Below, one piece after another: positions 30,445 to 38,745 of a stretch of DNA of 60,700 nucleotides. Each line of letters begins with the position of its first letter. Positions within the stretch are counted from its first letter, which is position 1. Origin of the DNA: Prochloraceae cyanobacterium (GTDB lineage: Bacteria > Cyanobacteriota > Cyanobacteriia > Cyanobacteriales > JASJDA01). Position numbers and translations under genes: made by a program. The notes beneath the pieces are model-generated. The model had not been told where the DNA came from. It searched no databases and saw nothing but the letters and a program-made list of their open reading frames with translations. The DNA lies in contig JASJDA010000017.1 of the NCBI GenBank assembly GCA_030065755.1, positions 1 to 60,700 of the forward strand, in the 5' to 3' direction.

Positions 30445-32505
30445 ATGCGTATTTTATTTTTACACCCAAATTTTCCAGCTCAGTTTCGTCACCTAGCTAC
30501 AACTTTAGCCAAAGAGAAAGGAAACCAAGTAGTTTTCGGTACCAGTCGCAAGGAAGGTGAAATACCTGGTGTTTATAAGGCACTCTACAATCCCTCTCGT
30601 ACTGCTCGCCCAGAAACTCATCACTACGTTAGAAATCTGGAAAATGCAGTTCTTCAAGGTCAGGCTGTCTATCGCTTAGCAGAACAACTGAAGTCTGAAG
30701 GGTTTATTCCCGATACGATTTACGGTCATTCTGGTTGGGGGCCAACACTATTAATGAAAGATGCTTTTCCTAAAAGCAAATTACTGTGTTATTTCGAGTG
30801 GTTTTACCACTCTCGCGGATCCGATGCAGATTTTGACCCCTCCGAACCCCTAACTGCTGACGATGAAGCTCGCATTAGATTAAAAAATACCCCAATTTTG
30901 ACAGATCTCTACAGTTGCGATCGAGGACTTTCTCCAACTTACTGGCAGCGACATCAGTTTCCGCCAGAATATCACAGCAAAATATCCGTCCTTCACGATG
31001 GTATAGACACCGAATTTTTTAAACCCTCACCAGGAGCAAAATTAGTACTTCCTCGCATAAATCTCGACCTCTCCCAAGTCGAAGAAATCGTAACTTATGT
31101 AGCAAGAGGAATGGAACCTTATCGGGGGTTCCCACAATTGATCGAAACAATTGCCATACTTCAAGAGCGAAGACCCCAGTGTCATTTCGTAATTGTAGGA
31201 GAAAATCGCGTTGCCTACGGGAAAAATCTCCCTGATGGCAAAACCTATAAAGATGCGATGCTCGAAAAATTTCCTCTCGATTTATCTAGAGTACACTTTA
31301 CAGGTTACTTACCCTATTCTGAATATTTACAAGTCCTGCAAGCTTCCTCAGTTCACGTATACTTGACTCGACCTTTTGTTTTATCTTGGTCAATGCTGGA
31401 GTCGCTTTCAACAGGTTGTTTGGTAGTCGGTTCCAGTACGGCTCCAGTACAAGAAATAATAGAAGATGGGGTAAATGGTTTGTTGGTAGACTTTTTCTCC
31501 CCACCAGAAATTGCCTCGCGCGTTGAAGAAGTTCTCGACCACCCCGATCGCATGGCATCCTTGCGCGCTAAAGCAAGAGAAACGATCGTTAATAATTACG
31601 ATCTGGCTCAGTTATTACCCAAACATTTGCAGTGGATACAGCAAGATGTTGTCAAGACATTTGCAGGAGGATCTCTACAAAAGCCACAAGCCAAGAGTAA
31701 AAAGTCAAAATCTTTTCTCAAAGAGATCGAAAAACTCGATCTCGCCGGATCTCGAAAAGATCGCAAAGAAAATGTTTCTGGTTCGTCTGAAATAGTTTTA
31801 CAAGTTAACAACAAGGGTTTTACTGGTAAAGAAATAATTACCTTGTTAGATAAATATCAACTTCTACCCCAACTGATACAACAATTAATTATTGACTCGG
31901 CGATCGCTCCTTTTACCTGCACGCAAGAAGAAGAGAATATTTTTTACCAGCAATTTTTACAACAAAATCAGTTGCGATCGGAAACAGAAGTTCAAGCTTG
32001 GTTGCAAAATCGAGGTATGAATGCAGAACAACTAAAAAATTTAGTTATTCGCAATCTCAAAATTGAAAAATTTAAACGATCGACTTGGCAAGAACAACTA
32101 GAACCCTATTTCCTTCAGCGCAAGCAGCAGCTAGAACAAGTAAAATACCAGATGTTACGCACGACAGATTCTAATCTGGTTGAAGAACTATATTCTCGTC
32201 TCAAAGAAGGAAAAGATTCATTTTCTGAACTGGCGCGGAAATATTCTCAAGGCCAAGAGGCTCAAAGTGGCGGTAAAGTAGGTCCAGTCCTATTAAGCAA
32301 TATTCATCCGTCATTGGCTCAAGCTCTTAAAAATAGCAAACCTGGTGAAATTTTATCACCTATTTCCATAGAAGAATGGTTTATTATTGTACGCCTGAAA
32401 AGCTTTATTCCCGTAGAGCTTGACGAACCAATGCGCCAAAAACTACTCAACGAACTTTTCGCTAATTGGTTGCAACAGCAAGTTAGGCAAAACGTCAAAG
32501 TGTAA
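30445..32505 (+). CDS. family-4 glycosyltransferase fused to a parvulin-type peptidyl-prolyl isomerase domain
   Basis: A single 686-residue frame. Residues 1-405 are a GT4-type glycosyltransferase (MRILFLHPNFPAQFRHLA, GHSGWGPTLLMKDAFP, HDGIDTEFF, donor-site region LSWSMLESLSTGCLVVGS ... EIIEDGVNGLLVDF). A Lys/Ser-rich linker (about 410-450) follows. Residues 450-686 look like a complete cyanobacterial parvulin protein: an all-helical N-part (LLDKYQLLPQLIQQLIID) and a PpiC domain (LKEGKDSFSELARKYSQG, GGKVGPVLLSNI, KPGEILSPI, WFIIVRLKSF). Such parvulins usually stand alone, often near type I secretion genes. No signal peptide is seen. It stands alone here. Sugar donor and acceptor unknown. Confidence 0.85.
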   Translation: MRILFLHPNFPAQFRHLATTLAKEKGNQVVFGTSRKEGEIPGVYKALYNPSRTARPETHHYVRNLENAVLQGQAVYRLAEQLKSEGFIPDTIYGHSGWGPTLLMKDAFPKSKLLCYFEWFYHSRGSDADFDPSEPLTADDEARIRLKNTPILTDLYSCDRGLSPTYWQRHQFPPEYHSKISVLHDGIDTEFFKPSPGAKLVLPRINLDLSQVEEIVTYVARGMEPYRGFPQLIETIAILQERRPQCHFVIVGENRVAYGKNLPDGKTYKDAMLEKFPLDLSRVHFTGYLPYSEYLQVLQASSVHVYLTRPFVLSWSMLESLSTGCLVVGSSTAPVQEIIEDGVNGLLVDFFSPPEIASRVEEVLDHPDRMASLRAKARETIVNNYDLAQLLPKHLQWIQQDVVKTFAGGSLQKPQAKSKKSKSFLKEIEKLDLAGSRKDRKENVSGSSEIVLQVNNKGFTGKEIITLLDKYQLLPQLIQQLIIDSAIAPFTCTQEEENIFYQQFLQQNQLRSETEVQAWLQNRGMNAEQLKNLVIRNLKIEKFKRSTWQEQLEPYFLQRKQQLEQVKYQMLRTTDSNLVEELYSRLKEGKDSFSELARKYSQGQEAQSGGKVGPVLLSNIHPSLAQALKNSKPGEILSPISIEEWFIIVRLKSFIPVELDEPMRQKLLNELFANWLQQQVRQNVKV

Positions 32506-32596
32506 TAGTTAAAGGCAACAGGAAATAGGCAAAAGGCAACAGTGAATTGTTTGAAGGAGGATTTATACCAAATTTCTAAATTACTGCTACATATCT

Positions 32597-32632
32597 CTCT
32601 TCCCACACTCCCCACACTCCCCACACTCCCCA
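32597..32632. repeat. short tandem repeat, CCCACACTC unit
   Basis: About three and a half copies of a 9-base unit lie just beyond the stop codon of the decayed hydrolase gene. Similar C-rich simple repeats are common between cyanobacterial genes. Confidence 0.7.
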
Positions 32633-32633
32633 T

Positions 32634-33019
32634 CTATTGCTTTTTCATCCAAGCAAGACACTTGTTCATTTGCTCCCTCGTAGTTTCTCGATCGCCATGG
32701 TAGCGACGACCGTGACCTGGAAGATTAAACTAAGCAAGTCAGTCACCTGACCTGCTCGTCTTCAAAACCGTACGTGAGACTTTCACCTCATACGGCTCCT
32801 CAGAAACATGATTCTTGTCACGAATACTGGTCAAAACAGGGGTGTCGTTAATCCATTCCCATTTCTCTTGAGAGAAGAGGTCATTGAACCATTTGATAGA
32901 CCTGTTGTATTGCTTTCCAATTCCTTGCGGTGTTGGTATTCAGCAATTAGCTTACAAGTGCGATCGACATAAAAGTTGCCACTGATATTCTCTTTTCGGC
33001 GTTCCTTTAATTGAGCCAT
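32634..33019 (-). pseudogene. metallo-beta-lactamase-fold hydrolase, middle lost to a group II intron remnant
   Basis: The first 22 codons (MAQLKERRKENISGNFYVDRTC) match the usual start of a cyanobacterial MBL-fold protein that continues with a ferredoxin-like Cys motif; here the match stops right after the first Cys. At 32723-32634 a different frame reads LPGHGRRYHGDRE ... CLAWMKKQ and stop, the typical C-terminus of the same family. About 200 residues containing the metal site are gone, replaced by about 230 bases of intron-like sequence. The gene is therefore non-functional. Identification of both ends is from memory of the family. Confidence 0.7.
32724..32953 (-). ncRNA. 3' remnant of a group II intron (domains V and VI)
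   Basis: On the minus strand 32798-32765 reads GAGCCGTATG, then AGGTGAAAGTCTC, then ACGTACGGTTT: the 34-nt domain V hairpin with its GAAA tetraloop and AGC triad. A second hairpin at 32756-32733 (AGCAGGTCAG, GTGA, CTGACTTGCT) is in the position of domain VI. The intron end fits ...TTTAAT before the resumed exon. The 5' end, most of domain I and any reverse transcriptase are missing, so it is a dead copy. Confidence 0.75.
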
Positions 33020-33078
33020 CTTTTTCCCTGCCTACTTATTTATTAAACTCATAACGAGTATGACTTTTATTGAAAGAA

Positions 33079-33093
33079 TAGTCATAATGACTA
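33079..33093. promoter_or_regulatory. palindromic operator-like site upstream of the MBL pseudogene
   Basis: TAGTCATAATGACTA is a perfect odd palindrome 60 bases upstream of the pseudogene start, with CTCATAACGAGTATGA next to it. The arrangement suggests a dimeric repressor site left from when the gene was active. Confidence 0.4.
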
Positions 33094-33131
33094 TGAGTTG
33101 TCAATGAAAAAATAGGAAGAGATTGCTCCTA

Positions 33132-33168
33132 GGCTTCCTTGCAGGAAGCCCCTTAACAAGGGAGGAAG
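33132..33168. repeat. double hairpin downstream of the response-regulator gene
   Basis: GGCTTCC, TTGCA, GGAAGCC forms one stem, and CCCCTTAACAAGGG a second. It ends about 8 bases from the stop codon of the minus-strand gene. It may act as that gene's terminator, or it may be the end of a small mobile element; GGAGGAAG after a C/G stem resembles IS200/IS605 ends. Confidence 0.4.
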
Positions 33169-33175
33169 TTATAGA

Positions 33176-33940
33176 TTAAACCAAACTAGGATATCTAGTC
33201 TGGGTCGCGCTAGTTGTGAAATGAGATCTTCTGACCGCTTTAGGTCTTATAATTCCTCTGGACATCAAACGGTGCTTAAATTTAAGTGCTAGTTCCTCTT
33301 TAGGTATTTGAGCTATCAGAGTTTTGAGAAATTCTTTTGGTTCAATTCCAGGATTAGCACTGAGAATACGCCTACACATAAAAGAACCAATTGGGCCAAC
33401 TATTTCAATTAGTTCTTCTTCACAAGCAGACATAAACTTAAAGTTGGCATTATTAGATCTATTGGTATTCCTTGTATTGCTCGTGCCAACAGATTTCAGC
33501 TTTCTGACTACATTAACAGCTCTTGTCTCGTTATATAAACCATACCATCCTAGTAAATGAAAAACTTCTCTTAAAGCCCCTGTAACCTCTGGTGTTTTGG
33601 ATAGATTAGGTATTACAGCTTTGGCACCTTGAGAAACTGCCCACCGATGTTCTACCTCATAAATTTTTCTTTCTTTCTGAGAAGTTAAAATAATTGGCAA
33701 GTGGGGTAATGCTGTTGCAGTTTTGCGGCAGAAAAGATATGGATTAAATGACCTGGAGTTCATATCTAATAACACCAAGTCAAAGTTAAGATTGTATATT
33801 ATGTCTTCAATCTCATTAGGTTGGGGAGGTATGTCGAAAACCTTCAAGCCTTGTGACAGAAATCCTAACTTCCATAAGTTAGCTTTGGTTGTTTCTGTTT
33901 GTGAAACTAAAATTAATTTACCTTTACTTCTGTTAGACAT
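33176..33940 (-). CDS. response-regulator-like protein with a conserved cyanobacterial C-terminal domain
   Basis: 254 residues. The N-terminal 125 residues form a receiver-like fold (LILVSQTE, FDLVLLDMNS with Asp59 as possible phosphoacceptor, IILTSQKER, GAKAVIPNL with Lys107). The second-strand acidic pair of receivers is replaced by Gln-Thr, so phosphorylation may be altered. Residues 168-230 (CEEELIEIVGPIGSFMCRRIL ... KEFLKTLIAQIP) match a small helical domain found at the ends of many cyanobacterial kinases and TPR proteins. No DNA-binding domain is seen. No partner kinase is adjacent. The name of the C-terminal family (DUF8082-like) is from memory. Confidence 0.7.
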   Translation of the reverse strand: MSNRSKGKLILVSQTETTKANLWKLGFLSQGLKVFDIPPQPNEIEDIIYNLNFDLVLLDMNSRSFNPYLFCRKTATALPHLPIILTSQKERKIYEVEHRWAVSQGAKAVIPNLSKTPEVTGALREVFHLLGWYGLYNETRAVNVVRKLKSVGTSNTRNTNRSNNANFKFMSACEEELIEIVGPIGSFMCRRILSANPGIEPKEFLKTLIAQIPKEELALKFKHRLMSRGIIRPKAVRRSHFTTSATQTRYPSLV

Positions 33941-34228
33941 TTTTTTAACAAGAATGAAACGAACTTTATTATTGATGATATATATTATTAAGCATTTCTT
34001 TGTCTCGCCCGCTTATTAATCTTTTTATTAAATACATAGTTTGGAAATACCCTAATATGTATAAAGAGATAAGTTTAACTAATAGCTAGGCGATAAAAAT
34101 CAATAAACTAAAGCATAATACTATTTCCTATGATAGTATACCAACTAATAACAAATCTAAAATTAGCAAATATTGTTAATGGTAAGTAATTGTTAGCGAT
34201 CGAAAAACAGAATGGTTTTATAGAAAGG

Positions 34229-34261
34229 CGCTCAGGAATCGTTTAGGATTCCACAGGAGCG
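34229..34261. repeat. imperfect hairpin
   Basis: CGCTC/GAGCG outer and GGAATC/GATTCC inner stems around GTTTAG. No T-run on the plus strand. Possibly a structured RNA element or a small palindromic repeat. Confidence 0.4.
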
Positions 34262-34279
34262 ATACCAATCTTAGCTTAA

Positions 34280-34501
34280 TTAAAATTTATTATTAGGCAA
34301 ATAAAAAGATTTTGTCAAGTTGATTAAGATATTTTTAATTTGCACTTCTAAGAGTAACACATCTGGTATTAAGATTGCTGGGCTGTAATTGGGAACTAGG
34401 CACTGCCAAAGTTCGCCTATTACTTCAAAAATAGGTAAATACGGTCGAATACCGCTAAAGCTACAGTAACCTGACTGAAGCGATCGCGATCGTCGAACCA
34501 A
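34280..34501 (-). CDS. uncertain short frame (hypothetical or gene remnant)
   Basis: 73 residues from a TTG; the frame stays open further upstream without a good start. Its sequence (GIRPYLPIFEVIGELW, ILIPDVLLLEVQIKNILI) has a protein-like composition, but I do not recognise it. It may be the 3' end of a lost gene. No ribosome-binding site supports the start. Confidence 0.2.
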   Translation of the reverse strand: MVRRSRSLQSGYCSFSGIRPYLPIFEVIGELWQCLVPNYSPAILIPDVLLLEVQIKNILINLTKSFYLPNNKF

Positions 34502-34594
34502 ACTCTCACTAGGGTAGAATTGAGTTTCTGAGAAAAAGGAGGATAAAAGTCTCTATTTCCGACTGCTCACTTTTGACTTATTGACAATGCGCCT

Positions 34595-37500
34595 ATGGTT
34601 CATGTTAAGCGCGTAGAACTATCTCACTTTAAATCTTTCGGCGGTACTACCAAAATCCCCTTTTTGCAAGGATTTACCGTAATTTCAGGCCCTAATGGTT
34701 CGGGAAAATCTAATATACTAGACGCACTACTATTTTGTCTCGGTCTAGCTAGTTCCAAAGGAATGCGCGCCGAACGTCTCCCCGATCTAGTTAACCACAA
34801 ATACAGTAACAGCAACCGCGGGGCGGAAACAATAGTTTCTGTCACTTTCGATATCTCAGATCTTTCCTCAGTCGATCGCGAGTTGCTAAAAGAAGAAGAC
34901 GACCCTGAAACTACCGACAGCCAAAAACTGACAGGAGAGGACTGGACTGTAACGAGACGCTTGCGAGTCACTAAAGGAGGAAACTACTCCTCCACTTTTT
35001 ATATCAATGGCGAACCCAGTACAGCTACAGAATTACACGAACAACTAAACCGCCTGCGTATTTATCCTGAAGGGTATAATGTGGTACTCCAAGGGGACGT
35101 TACCCGTATTATCACCATGAACTCGCGGGAACGTCGGGAGATAATAGACGAATTAGCAGGAGTAGCAGAGTTCGATCGCAAAATAGAACAAACGAAAAAA
35201 ACTCTCGATGCAGTGAGGGAAAGAGAAGAAAGATGTCGGATAATCGAACAAGAATTAATTAAAACCCGCGATCGCCTGGCTGCTGACAGTGTCAAAGCAG
35301 AAAAATACCAGAAACTCAAAGAGAAAATTCAAGAAAAACAACAGTGGGAAATAGTGCTTGTATGGAGAAGCCAAAAACAAAAACAAGCATCCTTAGAAGC
35401 AGAAATAACCGCAGGAGAGACTCAACAAACACAACTCACCGAACAACTAAACGCACTAGATACTCAGATTAACGAAGCTACTCTAGAATTTAACCAACTC
35501 AATTCTCAAATCAAAGCATTAGGGGAAGAAGAACAACTTTCGGTAGCCTCCCAACTAGCGACTCAAAAAGCTAAACGCCATCAACTGCAGCAGAAACAAG
35601 AAGAATTAAAAACAAGCTTCCAACAAACCGAAACATCTATCGATCGCGCCAAAAAAGAAATAGAACAATATCAAAACAATATAACTCAACTGGCCCGAGA
35701 TAAATCTAGATTAGAGACAGAAACCATACCCGACAGATCCGATGAATGTCAGCAAGGGAGAGAAACCTTAAAAGAAACCAAAGAACAAGCCGAAGCGATC
35801 GCCGCTGCTTCGGAAATTTGGGTACAACAACAAACTGCTCTCTCTCACAAAATATCAGACCTGCAAAAAACCCTCAATCCCCAACGTACAGAACGAGCTC
35901 AGCTTACCGAACGTTTTAACCAGCTAGAGAGCAAAATAGTCGAAGAAACTCAACTTCTAACCGCTACAGAAGCAGAAATTGCACTCAAACAGCAAGAAAT
36001 AGATCGTCTTTCCGATCGAATTAGCACCAGCGAGCAACAAATTCAATCCGTAGCAGACAAATTAGGAACCTCCGAACAAGAATTACTTATCTCTGAAGAG
36101 ACCAGAAAGCGGTTAGCTAGCGAACAACGAGAAAAACAGCGTCAACTCGATAAATTAGAAGCAGCAAGCCAAGCTCAACAAGAAGCACAAGGAACCTATG
36201 CTACTAAAGTTATTTTAAACGCTAATTTATCTGGAGTATGCGGCTTAGTAGTGCAACTAGGACAAGTCGAACCTCCCTATCAACTAGCACTAGAAACTGC
36301 GGCGGGGGGACGTTTAGGGCATATAGTAGTGGAAGACGATCGGGTTGCTGCTGCTGGAATTGAACTGCTAAAACAAAAAAGAGCTGGAAGAGCAACATTT
36401 CTACCACTCAATAAAATACAACCTCCTCGATATATTGAAACTGCTGTTCTCCGCTACGCCAAAGGTTTTATCGATTTAGCAGTTAATTTAATAGATTGCG
36501 ATCCTCGTTACCGCAAAATTTTCGCATACGTGTTAGGAAGTACGGTAATATTCCAAACCCTTGACGACGCACGTCCCCATCTAGGAAAGCAGCGAATAGT
36601 TACCTTAGAAGGGGAAATTCTCGAAGCTAGCGGTGCGATGACAGGTGGAAGCAAAATTAATCGCTCTTCTCTTCATTTTGGCACGGCAACGGCAAGGGAA
36701 TCTCAAGAGTTAGAAATTCTCAGAAGACGCTTGCAAGAAATAGAGCAAATTTTAGAGCGCAACGAGCTAATAATTTCCCAACAATCCGCACTCGTCAAAC
36801 AATTGACAAAAGAATTAACAGAAAGCAGACAACAAAGGCGAGAACAACAGTTATGCCTAGAACAATTGCAGCGAGAAATAGAGCGTTTAACTCAGCAAAA
36901 AGAACAATTAAACAATCAAATTAGCCAAAATAGTCAGGAATTAAATACTGCAAAAAATAGATTGGAAGCATTAGCAGTAGAAATTCCCGTTCTAGAAAAG
37001 GAACTGCAAGAAAATCAGGAGAGTTTAGATGCTTTAGAAGAGTCTCAAACTCACAGCGAATGGCTGCAAATTCAAAATTTAATTAAACAACAAGAAGCAG
37101 ACTTACAGAAACGAGAAAGAGCTTTAAGGCAAGCAGAAGAACAACTCAAAGATTTAGTCAGTAACTGTCAGCGTTTAGAAGAAAAAATAACTGAATCTAA
37201 CCAAAGAATAGAAGATTATCGACAACAAAAAATAGAAATTAGCGATCGCCAGTCAGCAACGAGCGACGACCTGTCAACAATAGAAGCAAAAATTATCGAA
37301 ACTGAACAGTTATTACAACAGTTATCAGAGAAATTAGGAGAAACAAAAAAAGAACGCGATCGTGCCGAAGAAAAGCTCAGAGAGCTGCAAAACCAACAGC
37401 AAAAAAAATCTTGGAAACTGCAAAAACTTCAAGAGACCCAGAAAGAGAGGAGAGAAAACCTAGAAAACTTACAACAACAATTAGAAGAACAAGAAAAAGA

Positions 37501-38233
37501 ATTGCCAGAGCCTTTACCCGAAATTCCCAATTTAGTTGCTTCTGGAGACGAAGAAGAAGCAGGAGCAATTACCTTTGAAAGTTTTACAGCTCAATTAGAG
37601 CAACTACAAAAAGAAATTCGCAACAGTCAAAAACGGCTGCAAGCCATGGAACCAGTCAATATGTTGGCATTAGAAGAGTACGATCGCACTCAAACCCGCT
37701 TGCAAGAACTTTCTGAAAAACTAACTACTTTAGAAGGAGAAAGAACCGAACTCTTACTGAGAGTAGAGAAATTTACTACCCTGCGCTTTCAAGCCTTTAA
37801 AGAAGCCTTCGATGCAGTTAATGAAAACTTTCAAAACATCTTTGCTTCCCTCTCAGATGGAGATGGATGCTTGCAATTAGACCACCCCGATAATCCTTTC
37901 AATGGCGGTCTAAATTTAATCGCTCATCCCAAAGGAAAACCAGTACAAAGATTGAGTTCCATGTCAGGAGGAGAAAAATCTTTAACAGCACTTAGTTTTA
38001 TTTTTGCACTGCAAAGATATCGTCCTTCTCCCTTCTATGCTTTTGACGAAGTTGATATGTTTTTAGATGGAGCCAATGTAGAAAAGTTATCCAAAATGAT
38101 TAGAAAACAATCAGAACAGGCTCAGTTTATTGTCGTTAGTTTGCGACGACCCATGATTGAGTCTTCCGAGCGTACTATTGGCGTTACCCAAGCTAGAGGC
38201 GCTCATACACAAGTTTTGGGTATTAAATTGTAA
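34595..38233 (+). CDS. smc: chromosome segregation ATPase SMC
   Basis: 1212 residues with the complete SMC plan: Walker A GPNGSGKSN (about 33-41), a long coiled coil, a hinge around 530-670 (GVCGLVVQLGQV, AAGGRLGHIVVEDD, GGSKINRSSLHF), a second coiled coil, the signature LSSMSGGEKSLTAL and Walker B FYAFDEVDMFLDG near the end. The dimer loops and compacts newly replicated DNA, normally with ScpA/ScpB, which are not in this window. ATG start at MVHVKRVELSHFKSFGG. Followed by a strong palindrome. Confidence 0.98.
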   Translation: MVHVKRVELSHFKSFGGTTKIPFLQGFTVISGPNGSGKSNILDALLFCLGLASSKGMRAERLPDLVNHKYSNSNRGAETIVSVTFDISDLSSVDRELLKEEDDPETTDSQKLTGEDWTVTRRLRVTKGGNYSSTFYINGEPSTATELHEQLNRLRIYPEGYNVVLQGDVTRIITMNSRERREIIDELAGVAEFDRKIEQTKKTLDAVREREERCRIIEQELIKTRDRLAADSVKAEKYQKLKEKIQEKQQWEIVLVWRSQKQKQASLEAEITAGETQQTQLTEQLNALDTQINEATLEFNQLNSQIKALGEEEQLSVASQLATQKAKRHQLQQKQEELKTSFQQTETSIDRAKKEIEQYQNNITQLARDKSRLETETIPDRSDECQQGRETLKETKEQAEAIAAASEIWVQQQTALSHKISDLQKTLNPQRTERAQLTERFNQLESKIVEETQLLTATEAEIALKQQEIDRLSDRISTSEQQIQSVADKLGTSEQELLISEETRKRLASEQREKQRQLDKLEAASQAQQEAQGTYATKVILNANLSGVCGLVVQLGQVEPPYQLALETAAGGRLGHIVVEDDRVAAAGIELLKQKRAGRATFLPLNKIQPPRYIETAVLRYAKGFIDLAVNLIDCDPRYRKIFAYVLGSTVIFQTLDDARPHLGKQRIVTLEGEILEASGAMTGGSKINRSSLHFGTATARESQELEILRRRLQEIEQILERNELIISQQSALVKQLTKELTESRQQRREQQLCLEQLQREIERLTQQKEQLNNQISQNSQELNTAKNRLEALAVEIPVLEKELQENQESLDALEESQTHSEWLQIQNLIKQQEADLQKRERALRQAEEQLKDLVSNCQRLEEKITESNQRIEDYRQQKIEISDRQSATSDDLSTIEAKIIETEQLLQQLSEKLGETKKERDRAEEKLRELQNQQQKKSWKLQKLQETQKERRENLENLQQQLEEQEKELPEPLPEIPNLVASGDEEEAGAITFESFTAQLEQLQKEIRNSQKRLQAMEPVNMLALEEYDRTQTRLQELSEKLTTLEGERTELLLRVEKFTTLRFQAFKEAFDAVNENFQNIFASLSDGDGCLQLDHPDNPFNGGLNLIAHPKGKPVQRLSSMSGGEKSLTALSFIFALQRYRPSPFYAFDEVDMFLDGANVEKLSKMIRKQSEQAQFIVVSLRRPMIESSERTIGVTQARGAHTQVLGIKL

Positions 38234-38245
38234 AGATTTAGTGAA

Positions 38246-38265
38246 GTCGCCCGAATTCGGGCGAC
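38246..38265 (+). terminator. perfect palindrome after smc
   Basis: GTCGCCCGAA and TTCGGGCGAC, then AATTATTTTGATTTT on the plus strand. A likely intrinsic terminator of smc; it also lies just after the stop of the small minus-strand gene. Confidence 0.7.
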
Positions 38266-38278
38266 AATTATTTTGATT

Positions 38279-38416
38279 TTAAGCGGCTTTATTATCTAGA
38301 GGTTTATTGAGTTTCTTTCTTACCTTGCTTTCTATACTTTGAGCGTTATATTTTGAGGTTTTAGCGAAGAGCTTATTGAGCATGTAGAACTTATCTACTG
38401 AATTGTATTTATTCAT
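38279..38416 (-). CDS. possible 45-residue basic small protein
   Basis: An ATG with GAGGCG 7 bases upstream opens a 45-codon frame (MNKYNSVDKFYMLNKLFAKT, then SKYNAQSIESKVRKKLNKPL, end DNKAA). It is Lys-rich, predicted helical and without membrane segments or Cys. The stop lies 14 bases before the smc terminator palindrome, a sensible end of transcript. No family recognised. Confidence 0.45.
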   Translation of the reverse strand: MNKYNSVDKFYMLNKLFAKTSKYNAQSIESKVRKKLNKPLDNKAA

Positions 38417-38745
38417 GTTATTCGCCTCAAATTCAATTTCAACTTATTAACAAGGTTAGATTTCTAAAAGGAACAAATGCGGGACAAATAAGTAACGAAC
38501 TGAAGACAAATAGAATCCGTAATATTTGTTGATATATAGACGAATTATATTAAAAATAATAACATTTAGTTGTTGTTTTTTCGCTCGATAAAAAAACATC
38601 TTTTTTTAAAACATTTACTGCATAATAGTTTCAGTCTCTAGATATTTTTACTTATAAGCTTTGAGAGCTTTGCTGGGTAAGAGTTCTAAAATTTAGATGG
38701 GTTTGATTTGTTATTTTTGTTATAATCCCGACTTTTATTAAAAAG
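38417..38745. other. intergenic region upstream of the antiporter gene
   Basis: AT-rich, 329 bp. Contains the presumed promoter of the 45-codon gene (minus) and a TATAAT at 38721-38726 for the antiporter gene. Nothing else recognised. Confidence 0.35.
38721..38726 (+). promoter_or_regulatory. -10 box TATAAT before the antiporter gene
   Basis: A consensus TATAAT 19 bases before the ATG, which would give a short 5' leader. No well-spaced -35 is visible. Confidence 0.4.

Larger units (their letters stand above)
33941..34594. other. intergenic region upstream of smc
   Basis: AT-rich near 33941-34200, then a hairpin at 34229-34261 and a weak minus-strand frame at 34280-34501. The smc promoter should lie in the last 150 bases but is not clear. 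Confidence 0.35.

Noticed and set aside
32597-32632. Possible CRISPR array in the CCCACACTC repeats
   Set aside because: Units are 9 bases with no spacers; a simple tandem repeat.
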